Positions 9,123 to 19,643 of a stretch of DNA of 64,000 nt are shown piece after piece. Numbering within the stretch: the first letter of the stretch is position 1; each line of letters starts with the position of its first letter. The notes under the pieces were generated by a model. The model saw only the letters and a list, made by a program, of their open reading frames with translations, ran no database searches and was not told the origin of the DNA. The position numbers were made by a program, and so were the translations under genes. The DNA is from Pseudomonas sp. S06B 330 (lineage in GTDB: Bacteria; Pseudomonadota; Gammaproteobacteria; Pseudomonadales; Pseudomonadaceae), in NCBI RefSeq assembly GCF_002845275.2, contig NZ_CP088149.1:3592501-3656500 (forward strand). The letters are read 5' to 3'.

Positions 9123-11798
9123 ATGGCACTCGAACAACTTCAGGCGTTTGTCCTCGACCTCCCGCAAACCGACCTTGGCGTGGCTGAGCACATCGGCCCG
9201 GACGGCTATCCGCTGCTGGCCACCAGCGAACTGCGCCACGAACACCAGTTGATCAGCGAACTGCTGCCCTTGCTGCAAGACATCCACGGCCGTCCCGAGG
9301 AAATACTCGCCGCCCTGGGCAAACTGCCGGCCATTGCCACACTGGCACAACCGCAACAGCGTATGCGTCTGGCCCTGGCGCTGATCGAGCGGATCGTTGC
9401 CTACGATGGCGGCCTGAGCAGCGCCAGCATCACCTATGGCTTTGCCCATAGCTTCGACGACGGGGTCATGCCGACGCTGGTCAGTCTGTTGATGCAAAGC
9501 GATGAGGTGCTCGAACAACTGGCTGTCCCGGTACTGCAGTGGATCACCGGCTACCGTTTCGGCTATTACAACGTTGTGCCGACCCTGACGGTGATCAACT
9601 GGATCAGTACCCAGCCATTGCCTCAACTGCCTGAAGCTCTGCGCGACCTGCTCAGGGTATTGCGCAGCCAATGCACCGATCCCGACCAGTACGGTAATGC
9701 CGTCATAGTCGGCAATTATGGCGAACACCTGGCAACCAAGCTCGATCCACTGTTGGGCGACGGCATCTGGCAGGTGCTTGTGCCCTGCGAACACTGGACG
9801 CAGTTGGCCTTCAAGGACGTCGAAACGTTACCTGCTGATAGCCAAGCTCAGTGGCTGGACCTGTTGCGTCACGCCGGTACTGCCACCTCGGCGCGGCCTG
9901 CGGCAAAGTGGCTCAAGCACGCTCAATCCTTAGTGCACAAGGTCGGGGAAGCGCCGCTACGCTCTGCGCTGTTGCGCTGGTTCGCCAGCGTTGATAGCGG
10001 TCGCACCGGGGCGCTGTTGTTTGACCGCTGGCACAGTGTCGATGATCGCGCGCGTATGAGCCAAGGCAATGCCACAGTTTTGCGCGGCTTGCTGTGGATC
10101 ACTCCAATGCTGGCCGACAGCGAACTGACACGCGCCCTGACCCGGGTTGCCTTGAGTGGCTACCGCAAAGTCCGCGGCATTGGCGCGCGGGCGCCCAAGG
10201 TGGGCAATGCGGCGGTGTTCGCTCTGGCATCAATCCCGACCCGTGAAGCAGTCGGCCAGTTGGCCGTGCTCAAGGCGCGGGTCAAGCTCAGCAGCGCACA
10301 AAAAGAGATCGAAAAAGCCTTCACCAGTGCCGCCCAAGCGCTGCAACTGCCACGCGATCAGATCGAAGAACTCGCTGTTCCCACCTATGGCCTGGAGCAG
10401 GTGGGCCTGCGCCGGGAAACCTTTGCCGAGGGCGCCTACATTGCCGAGGTCAGCGTTGATGGCAAGCAGGCAACGCTGAACTGGTTCCACGCTGACGGTA
10501 CGCCCCAGAAATCGGTGCCCGCCAAGGTCAAGACCGAACACACAGAGGCACTCAAAGACCTGCAGGCTGCGGTAAAAGACATCAGCGCCATGCTCCCGGC
10601 CCAGGCGGCGCGACTGGACACCTTGTTCCTGCTGGAAAAGCACTGGCCCCTCGCAGAGTGGCAGGAACGTTACCTCGACCACCCGCTGATAGGCACCCTG
10701 GCGCGTCGATTGATCTGGACGGTCAGCGAATCCGGCCAGGACCGTGCGCTGATCTTCAACGACGCTTGCCTGCAAACCCTCGATGGCAGCATCGTCATGC
10801 CCTCCAGCGAGGCGCAGGTACGCCTCTGGCACCCCATCGGCCGCCCCCTGGAAGAGATTGTTGCCTGGCGCGAGCGCATCGAAGCCTTGCACATCACCCA
10901 ACCGTTCAAGCAGGCACACCGTGAGGTCTACCTGCTGACCGACGCCGAGCGTCACACTGCGACCTACTCCAACCGCTTCGCCGCCCATATTCTGCGCCAG
11001 CACCAGTTCCATGCGCTGGCCACCGGCCGCGGCTGGCGCAATCAACTACGCCTGCTGGTTGACGACAGTTACCCTGCGGCCAGCCGCGAACTGCCGACCT
11101 GGGGCCTGCGGGCGGAGTTCTGGATCGAGGGTGTGGGTGACAATTTTGGAGTCGACACCAACGATTCTGGCACCTTCCTGCACCTGAGCACTGACCAGGT
11201 GCGCTTCTACCCCATCGATGCCGAGCAACGTACTGCGCCTGCCGCTGGCGGTGGTTACACCCCAGAGCATTGGCGTAATGCCGAAGATGCCGCACCGCTG
11301 CCTTTGACCCAGGTGCCAGCGCTGGTGTTGAGCGAAGTCATGCGCGACATCGACCTGTTTGTCGGCGTGGCGTCGCTGGCCAATGACCCGCAATGGGCCG
11401 ATGGCGGGGCCGACGGCCGCCTGCGCGACTATTGGCGACAAGAGGCGTTTGCAGAACTGGGCGCTACAGCGCAAACCCGCAAGCAACTGCTGGAAAAACT
11501 GCTACCGCGCATGACCCGCCTCAAAGGCAAATGGTCCCTGCGCGGACGCTTCCTGGAAGTCACTGGCAAATTGCGCAGCTACAAAATCCACCTGGGTTCG
11601 GGCAACATCCTGATGCAGCCGAACGATCAGTACCTGTGTATCGTCCCTGACGCCAAGGCGCGCACCCAGGCCATGCCGCACTACCTGCCGTTTGAAGGTG
11701 ACACGCTGTTATCGATCATCCTCTCCAAAGCCTTGCTGCTGATCGATGACGACAAAATCAGTGATCCGACCATCACCGATCAGATAGCCGAGCGTTGA
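9123..11798 (+). CDS. DUF4132 (MolR-like) large protein
   Basis: An 891-residue cytoplasmic protein. The long N-terminal part is helical and repeat-like. The region from about residue 560 carries the DUF4132 landmarks: VRLWHPIGRPLEEIVAWRERI, QPFKQAHREVYLLTDAE, YSNRFAAHILRQHQF and GWRNQLRLLVDDSYP. It ends with a conserved terminal block (SYKIHLGSGNILMQPNDQYL, and ILSKALLLIDDDKISDP). Proteins of this kind are often called molybdate metabolism regulator after E. coli MolR, but no biochemical role is settled. It starts 3 bases after the Gly-Gly small protein, so the two are surely co-expressed. Its 3' end overlaps the convergent ampR gene by 26 bases. Confidence 0.85.
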   Translation: MALEQLQAFVLDLPQTDLGVAEHIGPDGYPLLATSELRHEHQLISELLPLLQDIHGRPEEILAALGKLPAIATLAQPQQRMRLALALIERIVAYDGGLSSASITYGFAHSFDDGVMPTLVSLLMQSDEVLEQLAVPVLQWITGYRFGYYNVVPTLTVINWISTQPLPQLPEALRDLLRVLRSQCTDPDQYGNAVIVGNYGEHLATKLDPLLGDGIWQVLVPCEHWTQLAFKDVETLPADSQAQWLDLLRHAGTATSARPAAKWLKHAQSLVHKVGEAPLRSALLRWFASVDSGRTGALLFDRWHSVDDRARMSQGNATVLRGLLWITPMLADSELTRALTRVALSGYRKVRGIGARAPKVGNAAVFALASIPTREAVGQLAVLKARVKLSSAQKEIEKAFTSAAQALQLPRDQIEELAVPTYGLEQVGLRRETFAEGAYIAEVSVDGKQATLNWFHADGTPQKSVPAKVKTEHTEALKDLQAAVKDISAMLPAQAARLDTLFLLEKHWPLAEWQERYLDHPLIGTLARRLIWTVSESGQDRALIFNDACLQTLDGSIVMPSSEAQVRLWHPIGRPLEEIVAWRERIEALHITQPFKQAHREVYLLTDAERHTATYSNRFAAHILRQHQFHALATGRGWRNQLRLLVDDSYPAASRELPTWGLRAEFWIEGVGDNFGVDTNDSGTFLHLSTDQVRFYPIDAEQRTAPAAGGGYTPEHWRNAEDAAPLPLTQVPALVLSEVMRDIDLFVGVASLANDPQWADGGADGRLRDYWRQEAFAELGATAQTRKQLLEKLLPRMTRLKGKWSLRGRFLEVTGKLRSYKIHLGSGNILMQPNDQYLCIVPDAKARTQAMPHYLPFEGDTLLSIILSKALLLIDDDKISDPTITDQIAER

Positions 11799-12684
11799 GA
11801 TTGCTGCCAGGTGTCGCCACGGCACCGCGCAGCCAATCCTTGAAGGCTTGCATCGCGGTGCTCTCGGCCCGCGACTGCAAGCGTGTCAGCCAGTAACTGC
11901 CGGTGCTGATGCTGAAGGCGAACGGCTGACGAATCGCATCGCTGGCCAGTAGCCGTTCGAACATCAAGGGTGGCGCCAGGGCCACGCCAACCCCTTGCTG
12001 CGCAGCCTCCATCATACCCAGCGACGAGTCGAAAACCACCGTGCGCGAGGGTTGCAAGGCGCTGGGTACACCGGCGACCTGGAACCACGCCTGCCACTCA
12101 TCGGTCCGGTAGGAGCGCAGCAAAGTCTGCTGCAGCAGGTCCGCCGGGGTGTGCAATCGCTCAGCAATCTGCGGTGTACAGAGCACCGACAACGGCGCCT
12201 CGAGCAACGGCAATGCCTCGGTACCGTGCCAGGCACCACTGCCGAAACGAATCGCATAATCGAGCCCTTCAGCAGCGACATCGACACGGTTGTTGTTGGT
12301 CGACAGACGCAAGTCGATGTAGGGATAACGGGCCTGGAAATCCGCCAATCGTGGCAACAACCAACCGACAGCGAACGTACCCACCGCCCCCACTGTCAGC
12401 ACCTCACGATAATGCCCGCCTTCAAAACATTCCAACGTCTGGGCAATGCGGTCGAAGCTTTCGCGCAGTACCGGCAACAAAGTCTCGCCTTCGCGGGTCA
12501 GCATCAGACCCCGTGGCAAGCGTTTGAACAAGGTGACATTGAGCTGGGTTTCGAGGCTCTTGACCTGATGACTGACCGCAGCTTGCGTCACGCACAACTC
12601 GATCGCCGCACGGGTAAAACTCAAGTGCCGCGCCGAAGCTTCAAAAGCCCGCAGGGCATTCAGCGGCAGATGCGGTCGGATCAT
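11773..12684 (-). CDS. ampR: AmpR, LysR-family regulator of beta-lactamase
   Basis: The 303-residue protein opens MIRPHLPLNALRAFEASARHLSF, followed by RAAIELCVTQAAVSHQVKSLE; this is AmpR rather than the related GcvA. AmpR senses peptidoglycan fragments (muropeptides versus UDP-MurNAc-pentapeptide) and represses or activates ampC. Effector-domain blocks FAVGWLLPRLADFQARYP, GLDYAIRFGSGAWHG and GVGVALAPPLMF are intact. It is divergent from ampC with 130 bases between, the classic inducible arrangement. Its 3' end overlaps the end of the DUF4132 gene by 26 bases. Confidence 0.93.
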   Translation of the reverse strand: MIRPHLPLNALRAFEASARHLSFTRAAIELCVTQAAVSHQVKSLETQLNVTLFKRLPRGLMLTREGETLLPVLRESFDRIAQTLECFEGGHYREVLTVGAVGTFAVGWLLPRLADFQARYPYIDLRLSTNNNRVDVAAEGLDYAIRFGSGAWHGTEALPLLEAPLSVLCTPQIAERLHTPADLLQQTLLRSYRTDEWQAWFQVAGVPSALQPSRTVVFDSSLGMMEAAQQGVGVALAPPLMFERLLASDAIRQPFAFSISTGSYWLTRLQSRAESTAMQAFKDWLRGAVATPGSNLNARLSDR

Positions 12685-12708
12685 TCATAACCCCTAATTT
12701 TTCTAATG

Positions 12709-13984
<1,276 letters not shown>

Positions 13985-13990
13985 TCGCCC

Positions 13991-14614
13991 TCAAGGGGTG
14001 CCGTTGCGTCCATGCAGGCGGTAGCCTTCGCGGGTGCTCAAATGCTCATAGTACGCCTCGACGGCGGGCAACGGCGGACGCTCCAACGGGGTCTGCAGCC
14101 AACGGTTGACCGACAGGCCGATAGGGATATCGGCCAGCGAAAAGTCCTGACCACTGACATAGGCTGCGGTGCGTTCAAGCTGGCGGTCGAGGATGGTCAT
14201 ATGCCGATTCCAATTGCGGCAGGCTGCGGCCAGCGTGTCAGCATCTTGATGGGCGGGTGATTGGCGCACCAGGGAGACAAAAGCGTAGCTCCACGAGCCA
14301 TTGAGATCGGTGGCTTGCCAGTCCATCCATTGGTCGACCCGCGCCCGTGCCTGAGGCGCTGACGGGTACAGCCACTCACCCGCGTAACGCGAGGCCAGGT
14401 AACGAATGATGGTGTTGGACTCCCACAGCACGAAATCGCCGTCCTGGATCACCGGGACCATGGCATTGGGATTGAGCGCCATAAAGGCCTCGTCCTGGGT
14501 CGAACGAAACCCCGAGCCCCAGTCTTCCCGCTCAAAAGCCAGCTGCAGCTCCGCGCAGGTCCACAGCACCTTACGCACGTTGATCGATGACGCCTTGCCC
14601 AGTATCCGCACCAT
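13991..14614 (-). CDS. Glutathione S-transferase family protein
   Basis: The 207-residue protein has the N-terminal thioredoxin-like GST half ([41 protein letters not shown] with the cis-Pro and Ser-binding segment) and the C-terminal helical half ([16 protein letters not shown], the conserved N-capping/Asp motif). It conjugates or reduces small molecules with glutathione; the substrate is unknown. Two ATGs stand side by side, and the second has AGGAG at the better spacing of six. It begins directly after the stop codon of the LuxR-type gene, so the two form an operon. It converges with ampC, 6 bases away. Confidence 0.88.
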   Translation of the reverse strand: MVRILGKASSINVRKVLWTCAELQLAFEREDWGSGFRSTQDEAFMALNPNAMVPVIQDGDFVLWESNTIIRYLASRYAGEWLYPSAPQARARVDQWMDWQATDLNGSWSYAFVSLVRQSPAHQDADTLAAACRNWNRHMTILDRQLERTAAYVSGQDFSLADIPIGLSVNRWLQTPLERPPLPAVEAYYEHLSTREGYRLHGRNGTP

Positions 14615-14617
14615 CAT

Positions 14618-15412
14618 TCACTCCTGTGACTCGTGTTGACCCAGCCGTTGCAAGAACAGGCTGAACAGTTCTGATTGCGACGAAACACCCAGTTTGGCGT
14701 ACAGGTTGCGCCGGTGCACTTTTACCGTTTCCTGAGAGATGGCCAGGCGCTTGGCAATCGCCTTGCTGGAATTACCGCGCAGCACCAGGCGGGCGATTTC
14801 CAGCTCGCGGGCCGACAGCGTATCGCTGCCAAAGTGCTCCAGTGCACGCTCCACCGGCGTGGCATGGCTGCGGTTGGCCAGGGCCGGATTCTGCAGCGCC
14901 CAGTGTTGACGCAAGAGCGCCAGCAACCAGGGCGCATACAGCTGCATCTGGCCCAGGTGCGCAGTCTCGAAGCGCTGATTGGCGCCTAGAGAAATGGCTA
15001 ACAACTGTCCGGGCGCCAGGTTCAGCACCAGTTGCAGCTCATCTTCACCGATGGCTGAGCGAAAGTAGTTCTGAAAATAGTCGCTCTGGCGAAATTCGTC
15101 CGGCGCCACCTCTTCCATGCGGTAAACGCCATCGGCCAGGCCTTCGTGCATGGCCTGGTTGAACGGGTCGAGCAAATACAGGCCACTGAGGTACAGCGGC
15201 ATGGGTGACGGTGCGTTACTGAAACCACGGTCGAATTCGGCCAGTACCACGGGGGCGTGGTCATGCTCGGCAAAGATCACCAGCCCGTTGTCGAACGGCA
15301 GCATCTGGTTCAGCAGGGCCAGGGTCTGGTGCCAGAATCCTGGCTGGCCCAACTGCGCGATCACCTTGGCCAGCCCGTGATGATGGGCGGCGGCTTCGAA
15401 TAGCATCTGCAC
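14618..15412 (-). CDS. LuxR-family (single-component) transcriptional regulator
   Basis: A 264-residue regulator with a C-terminal LuxR helix-turn-helix (LSARELEIARLVLRGNSSKA, KRLAISQETVKVHRRNLYAKLG). Its N-terminal sensor half is unassigned and lacks the phosphoacceptor pattern of response regulators. The open frame extends much further upstream over the divergent peptidase gene, but a GTG with GAGGAG exactly six bases before it (15412) gives a sensible start, followed by MLFEAAAHHHG two codons later. It lies immediately before the GST gene on the same strand and divergent from the DmpA-type peptidase, so it may control both. Confidence 0.8.
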   Translation of the reverse strand: MQMLFEAAAHHHGLAKVIAQLGQPGFWHQTLALLNQMLPFDNGLVIFAEHDHAPVVLAEFDRGFSNAPSPMPLYLSGLYLLDPFNQAMHEGLADGVYRMEEVAPDEFRQSDYFQNYFRSAIGEDELQLVLNLAPGQLLAISLGANQRFETAHLGQMQLYAPWLLALLRQHWALQNPALANRSHATPVERALEHFGSDTLSARELEIARLVLRGNSSKAIAKRLAISQETVKVHRRNLYAKLGVSSQSELFSLFLQRLGQHESQE

Positions 15413-15590
15413 CGATAACTCCTCGGGGGTAACAACTGGGGGTAATCGCCAACGGCGGGCCGAGTTCCTAGACTCTGCACACCGGCACGCAGTATTGCCG
15501 TTGCCCGCCCGGTTTGTCATGCACCGCATGATGCTGCGGCAAGTGCGGCAACCGCCGGCCTTCGAACCTTCCCGATGGAGCAGTGAAGCA

Positions 15591-16712
15591 ATGCGTATTC
15601 GTGACCTGGGCATTCGTATTGGCATGGGCAAACCTGGCGTCTACAACGCCATCACCGATGTGCCTGGCGTGCGTGTGGGCCATTACACCCTTCATGATGA
15701 AAGCGGTGCGCAGGCGGTGCACACCGGTGTCACCGTCATCGAGCCGCGACCGCAGTCGGCGCACCTGCAGCCATGCTTTGCCGGCGTGCACGTGCTCAAC
15801 GGCAATGGCGATGCGACTGGCCTTGAATGGATTCGCGAAGCTGGCCTGTTGACCACACCGATTGCCTACACCAACACTCACAGCGTGGGTGTGGTCCGTG
15901 ATGCCCTGGTGGCTGCCGAGCGCGAGTTGGGTAAGCAACGCACCTACTGGTGCATGCCGACGGTGCTGGAAACCTATGACGGCGTGCTCAATGATATTTG
16001 GGGCCAGCATGTCACTGCCGAGCACGTCCAGGCCGCCCTGGCCGATGCGCGCTCAGGGCCGGTGGCCGAAGGCTGCGTGGGTGGCGGCACCGGAATGATC
16101 TGTCACGAGTTCAAGGGCGGCATCGGCACCTCGTCACGGGTACTGAACGCGGAAATCGGCGGCTGGACGGTCGGCGCGCTGGTGCAAGCCAACTATGGCG
16201 TACGCGAAGCGCTGCGAGTCGGCGGCTACCCGGTGGGCGAAGCGTTAAGCGAACTGCCCTCGCCGTTTCGCGGCAGCGACACCGTGGGTGAGGCTGGCAT
16301 GGGCTCAATTGTCGTGACCCTGGCCACCGACGCACCGCTGCTGCCGCACCAATGCACGCGCCTGGCTCAGCGTGCCAGCGTGGGCCTGGCGCGGGTCGGC
16401 GGCGGTACTGAAGACAGCAGCGGCGACATCTTCGTGGCGTTCTCAGTGGGCAACCGCGACCTGCCGGTGACCAATGTCGGTCGCCCTGGAGTACCCACCA
16501 CCACGGTGCAGATGGTCAATAACGATCACATTTCAGCCTTGTTCAGCGCCGCGGCCGATGCCGTCGAGGAAGCGATCCTCAATGCGCTGCTCGCCGCCAG
16601 CGACCTTCAGGCCAATGGCCACCAAGCACTCGCACTGAAGCCCGAACAACTGCTAGAAGCCTTAGCGGCCGTCGGTTGGAAGGCTGGTCCTCGCGCAGTG
16701 CCAACAACCTGA
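15591..16712 (+). CDS. P1-family N-terminal-nucleophile aminopeptidase (DmpA-like)
   Basis: The 373-residue product matches DmpA/BapA-type enzymes, which cleave themselves to expose a serine nucleophile and then remove N-terminal residues from peptides, some including beta-amino acids or D-residues. The self-cleavage site is Gly238-Ser239 in GMGSIVVTLATDAPL. Other landmarks are ITDVPGVRVGHYTL at the start and GCVGGGTGMICHEFKGGIGT near residue 163. No signal peptide is visible. The start is MRIRDLGIRIG, with GGAG upstream. The gene is divergent from the LuxR-type regulator. Confidence 0.88.
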   Translation: MRIRDLGIRIGMGKPGVYNAITDVPGVRVGHYTLHDESGAQAVHTGVTVIEPRPQSAHLQPCFAGVHVLNGNGDATGLEWIREAGLLTTPIAYTNTHSVGVVRDALVAAERELGKQRTYWCMPTVLETYDGVLNDIWGQHVTAEHVQAALADARSGPVAEGCVGGGTGMICHEFKGGIGTSSRVLNAEIGGWTVGALVQANYGVREALRVGGYPVGEALSELPSPFRGSDTVGEAGMGSIVVTLATDAPLLPHQCTRLAQRASVGLARVGGGTEDSSGDIFVAFSVGNRDLPVTNVGRPGVPTTTVQMVNNDHISALFSAAADAVEEAILNALLAASDLQANGHQALALKPEQLLEALAAVGWKAGPRAVPTT

Positions 16713-16798
16713 GCATTAAAGGCACTCGTTGCTGCGACAATTTGTCGGTATGGTGGTGTTCTGAAGATGGACGTTTACCCGCTCACAGGAAACCCAGA

Positions 16799-18172
16799 AT
16801 GCCCCAACGTGAAGTTATCAATGCATCTGTCAGCCCAAAAGGCAGCCTGGAAACACTGTCTCAACGTGAAGTACAGCAACTGAGTGAAGCCGGTTCCGGC
16901 AGCCTGTACACCCTGTTCCGCCAGTGCGCGCTGGCAATTCTCAACACCGGCGCGCATGTCGACAACGCCAAAACCATCCTCGAAGCCTACAAGGACTTCG
17001 AAGTACGCATTCACCAACAGGATCGCGGCGTGCGCCTGGAGCTACTGAACGCCCCGGCCGATGCCTTCGTGGATGGCGAAATGATCGCCAGCACCCGCGA
17101 AATGCTCTTCAGCGCATTGCGCGACATTGTCTACACCGAGAGCGAGCTGGCCAGCCAGCGCATCGACCTGGAGAGTTCCCAGGGCATCACCGACTACGTC
17201 TTCCACCTGCTGCGCAACGCCCGCACCCTGCGCCCTGGCGTTGAGCCCAAAATGGTGGTGTGCTGGGGCGGTCACTCGATCAGCACCGAGGAATACCAGT
17301 ACACCAAGAAAGTTGGCCACGAGTTGGGCCTGCGCAAGCTGGATGTCTGCACCGGCTGCGGCCCGGGCGTGATGAAAGGCCCGATGAAGGGCGCAACCAT
17401 CGCCCACGCCAAGCAGCGCATGAGCGGCAGCCGCTATCTGGGCTTGACCGAACCCGGCATCATCGCCGCCGAGGCGCCCAACCCGATCGTCAATGAGCTG
17501 GTGATCCTGCCGGACATCGAAAAGCGCCTTGAAGCGTTCGTACGCGTCGGCCATGGCATCATCATCTTCCCCGGTGGCGCCGGTACCGCCGAAGAGTTCC
17601 TGTACCTGCTCGGCATCCTGATGCACCCGGACAATCGCGACCTGCCGTTCCCGGTCATCCTTACGGGCCCGAAAAGCGCCGAGCCGTACCTGCTGCAGTT
17701 GCATGCCTTTGTGCAAGCCACGCTCGGCGACACCGCCCAGCGCCATTACCAGATCATCATCGACAACCCGGCTGAAGTGGCCCGACAGATGGTCGAAGGG
17801 CTCAAGGAGGTCAAGCAGTTCCGCCGCGAGCGTAATGACGCCTTCCACTTCAACTGGCTATTGAAGATCGAAGAAGGTTTCCAACGCCCGTTCGATCCGA
17901 CCCACGAGAACATGGCCGGCCTGCAACTGCGCCGGGACCTGCCCGCCCATGAACTGGCGGCCAACCTGCGTCGGGCGTTTTCCGGGATTGTTGCCGGCAA
18001 CGTCAAGGACAAGGGTATCCGCTTGATTGAAGAGAAAGGTCCTTACGAAATTCATGGCGATGCGGCCGTGCTGCACCCGCTCGGCAAGTTGTTGGAAGCC
18101 TTCGTTGCCCAGCACCGCATGAAGCTGCCAGGCGGCGCCGAGTACGTGCCTTGCTACCGTGTCGTGACCTGA
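16799..18172 (+). CDS. ppnN: Nucleotide 5'-monophosphate nucleosidase (YgdH/LOG family)
   Basis: The 457-residue protein corresponds to E. coli PpnN, which splits purine and pyrimidine nucleoside monophosphates into base and ribose-5-phosphate and is activated by (p)ppGpp in E. coli. The LOG phosphoribohydrolase core is clear: CTGCGPGVMKGPMKGA, then FPGGAGTAEEFLYLLGIL, the PGGxGTxxE signature. Flanking N- and C-terminal domains give the full family length. The ATG of MPQREVINAS is preceded by AGGA. A 21-base palindrome 20 bases after the stop probably ends the transcript. Confidence 0.92.
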   Translation: MPQREVINASVSPKGSLETLSQREVQQLSEAGSGSLYTLFRQCALAILNTGAHVDNAKTILEAYKDFEVRIHQQDRGVRLELLNAPADAFVDGEMIASTREMLFSALRDIVYTESELASQRIDLESSQGITDYVFHLLRNARTLRPGVEPKMVVCWGGHSISTEEYQYTKKVGHELGLRKLDVCTGCGPGVMKGPMKGATIAHAKQRMSGSRYLGLTEPGIIAAEAPNPIVNELVILPDIEKRLEAFVRVGHGIIIFPGGAGTAEEFLYLLGILMHPDNRDLPFPVILTGPKSAEPYLLQLHAFVQATLGDTAQRHYQIIIDNPAEVARQMVEGLKEVKQFRRERNDAFHFNWLLKIEEGFQRPFDPTHENMAGLQLRRDLPAHELAANLRRAFSGIVAGNVKDKGIRLIEEKGPYEIHGDAAVLHPLGKLLEAFVAQHRMKLPGGAEYVPCYRVVT

Positions 18173-18191
18173 CTTCGAGCCTCCCCTGATG

Positions 18192-18212
18192 GCGGGCACA
18201 GGCTGTGCCCGC
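18192..18212 (+). terminator. Palindrome after ppnN
   Basis: Perfect 10-bp arms (gcgggcacag / ctgtgcccgc) around a single base, 20 bases past the ppnN stop, followed by a loosely T-rich stretch. It is a likely terminator. Confidence 0.6.
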
Positions 18213-18352
18213 AACATTTGCTGCCATTTTCCTACCTCCCTCAGTGAACCTGCCTGCAGAAAAATGGTCTTTCAGCTGGCGGCTTGCGTGCACGCCCACG
18301 TTCACTGGCCCAGTCACCGGGCTTTTAATTTTTACTTCACGCGAAGACCATC

Positions 18353-19039
18353 ATGCCTATCTCTCGTCCTGTGCCTGCGGCGCTTACCCCCGATTCCCCT
18401 GCTTTGCTGCGCCCGCGCAACAGACTTTCCCTTGGCGTGATCGGTGCCCTGATTGCCCTGAGCGGCCCCTTGCAGGCCGAAGAAACCACCGACACGGGTG
18501 AGCGCTGGGTCAGCGACAGCCTGACCACCTTCGTGCGTAGCGGGCCGACCAATGGCCACCGCATCGTCGGCAACCTCAAGTCCGGGCAGAAAGTCACCCT
18601 GCTCAGCACCCAGGGTAACTACAGCCAGGTGCGTGGCGAATCCGGCGATATCGTCTGGATCACCAGCAGCGACCTGCAAGCGGTTCCCGGCCAAGCCGAG
18701 CGTTTGCCACAACTGACCGAGCAGGTCACGCAACTGAGCGAGCAACTCAAGACCATCGACGACAGCTGGAAAGCACGCGTGCAAGGCATGCAGGAGACCC
18801 TGGACTCACGCAAAGCCCTGATTGACGAACTGGAGGCACGCAGCAAGGCGCTCAATGCCGAGCTCAGCGACACCCAGTCGGAGCTGCGCAGCACCCAGGC
18901 ACGCCTGGGCGATGAAAACAAACACGTGTTGATGCGTTACATGGTCTACGGCGGCGGTATCGCGGGCGCAGGCCTGCTCGCCGGCCTGATCCTTCCGGCG
19001 TTGAGTCGTGGGCGCAAACGTAACGACCGCTGGTTCTGA
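18353..19039 (+). CDS. SH3-domain membrane protein (TIGR04211/YgiM-like)
   Basis: A 228-residue envelope protein. An N-terminal signal segment (around LSLGVIGALIALSGPLQA) is followed by a bacterial SH3 domain (RWVSDSLTTFVRSGPTNGHR to VWITSSDLQ). Then come about 90 residues of heptad-rich coiled coil (LPQLTEQVTQLSEQLKTIDD onward) and a C-terminal membrane helix (GAGLLAGLILPAL) with a basic tail. This order is that of YgiM-type proteins, whose role in the cell envelope is not well defined. The true start could be a few codons downstream of the ATG used. Confidence 0.82.
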   Translation: MPISRPVPAALTPDSPALLRPRNRLSLGVIGALIALSGPLQAEETTDTGERWVSDSLTTFVRSGPTNGHRIVGNLKSGQKVTLLSTQGNYSQVRGESGDIVWITSSDLQAVPGQAERLPQLTEQVTQLSEQLKTIDDSWKARVQGMQETLDSRKALIDELEARSKALNAELSDTQSELRSTQARLGDENKHVLMRYMVYGGGIAGAGLLAGLILPALSRGRKRNDRWF

Positions 19040-19121
19040 GTTCGAACACAAGCAGCGGGGTGACGCAACGCGGCACAATCCTTACAGTGGCCAGCCAAAC
19101 CTGTCGAACGAGGATTGCCGC

Positions 19122-19643
19122 ATGCCCGCTTGTGAGCTTCTGCTGGAGCGCATTGCGCTGCCCGCCCCCATCGGCCAGGTACTGATCGTCAGTGACGGTC
19201 GACAGTTGTTAGGCCTGGAATTCGACGAGCCGGAAAAGCGTTTGCTGCGCCTGCTGCAGACGCGCTTCAGGGGGCGTTTCACCCTGCATGACACCACTGA
19301 CCTGAAGCAACTGAGTGACCCGATCCGCGCCTATTTTGCTGGCGACTTGCATGCACTGGACGCGGTGCCGGTCGATGCCGGTGGCACGCCGTTTCAGCAA
19401 CGCGTGTGGGCGGCGTTGCGGCACATTCCTGTGGGCAGCACCCGAACCTATGGCCAGCTTGCCGCAATGATCGGCAGCCCCGCTGCGGCACGGGCGGTTG
19501 GCTTGGCCAATGCCTTGAACCCGATCAGCCTGGCTATTCCCTGCCACCGTGTGATCGGCAGCAGCGGTGCGCTGACTGGGTATGGTGGGGGTATCGAACG
19601 CAAACGCTGGCTGCTGGACCATGAACGTCAGGCGTGCGCGTGA
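19122..19643 (+). CDS. ogt: Methylated-DNA-protein-cysteine methyltransferase
   Basis: The 173-residue protein directly reverses O6-alkylguanine damage by moving the alkyl group to its own cysteine. The active-site motif IPCHRVIGSSGALTGYGGG contains the acceptor Cys141. The helix-turn-helix segment before it (RTYGQLAAMIGSPAAARAVG with the Arg finger) is intact. The ATG of MPACELLLER is preceded by GAGG. Its stop codon overlaps the GTG of the next gene by four bases (GTGA), which couples it to a small Ada-like zinc domain. The pair therefore resembles a dismantled Ada protein. Confidence 0.93.
   Translation: MPACELLLERIALPAPIGQVLIVSDGRQLLGLEFDEPEKRLLRLLQTRFRGRFTLHDTTDLKQLSDPIRAYFAGDLHALDAVPVDAGGTPFQQRVWAALRHIPVGSTRTYGQLAAMIGSPAAARAVGLANALNPISLAIPCHRVIGSSGALTGYGGGIERKRWLLDHERQACA

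Noticed and set aside
11773..12684. Reading the LysR gene as GcvA
   Set aside because: The start and effector-domain blocks follow AmpR, and it is divergent from a genuine class C beta-lactamase with an AmpR-like operator.
15413..15631. An N-terminal extension of the LuxR-type gene over the peptidase start
   Set aside because: The added residues are Arg/Ser-rich and overlap the divergent gene. A GTG with a perfect ribosome site at 15412 explains the protein.
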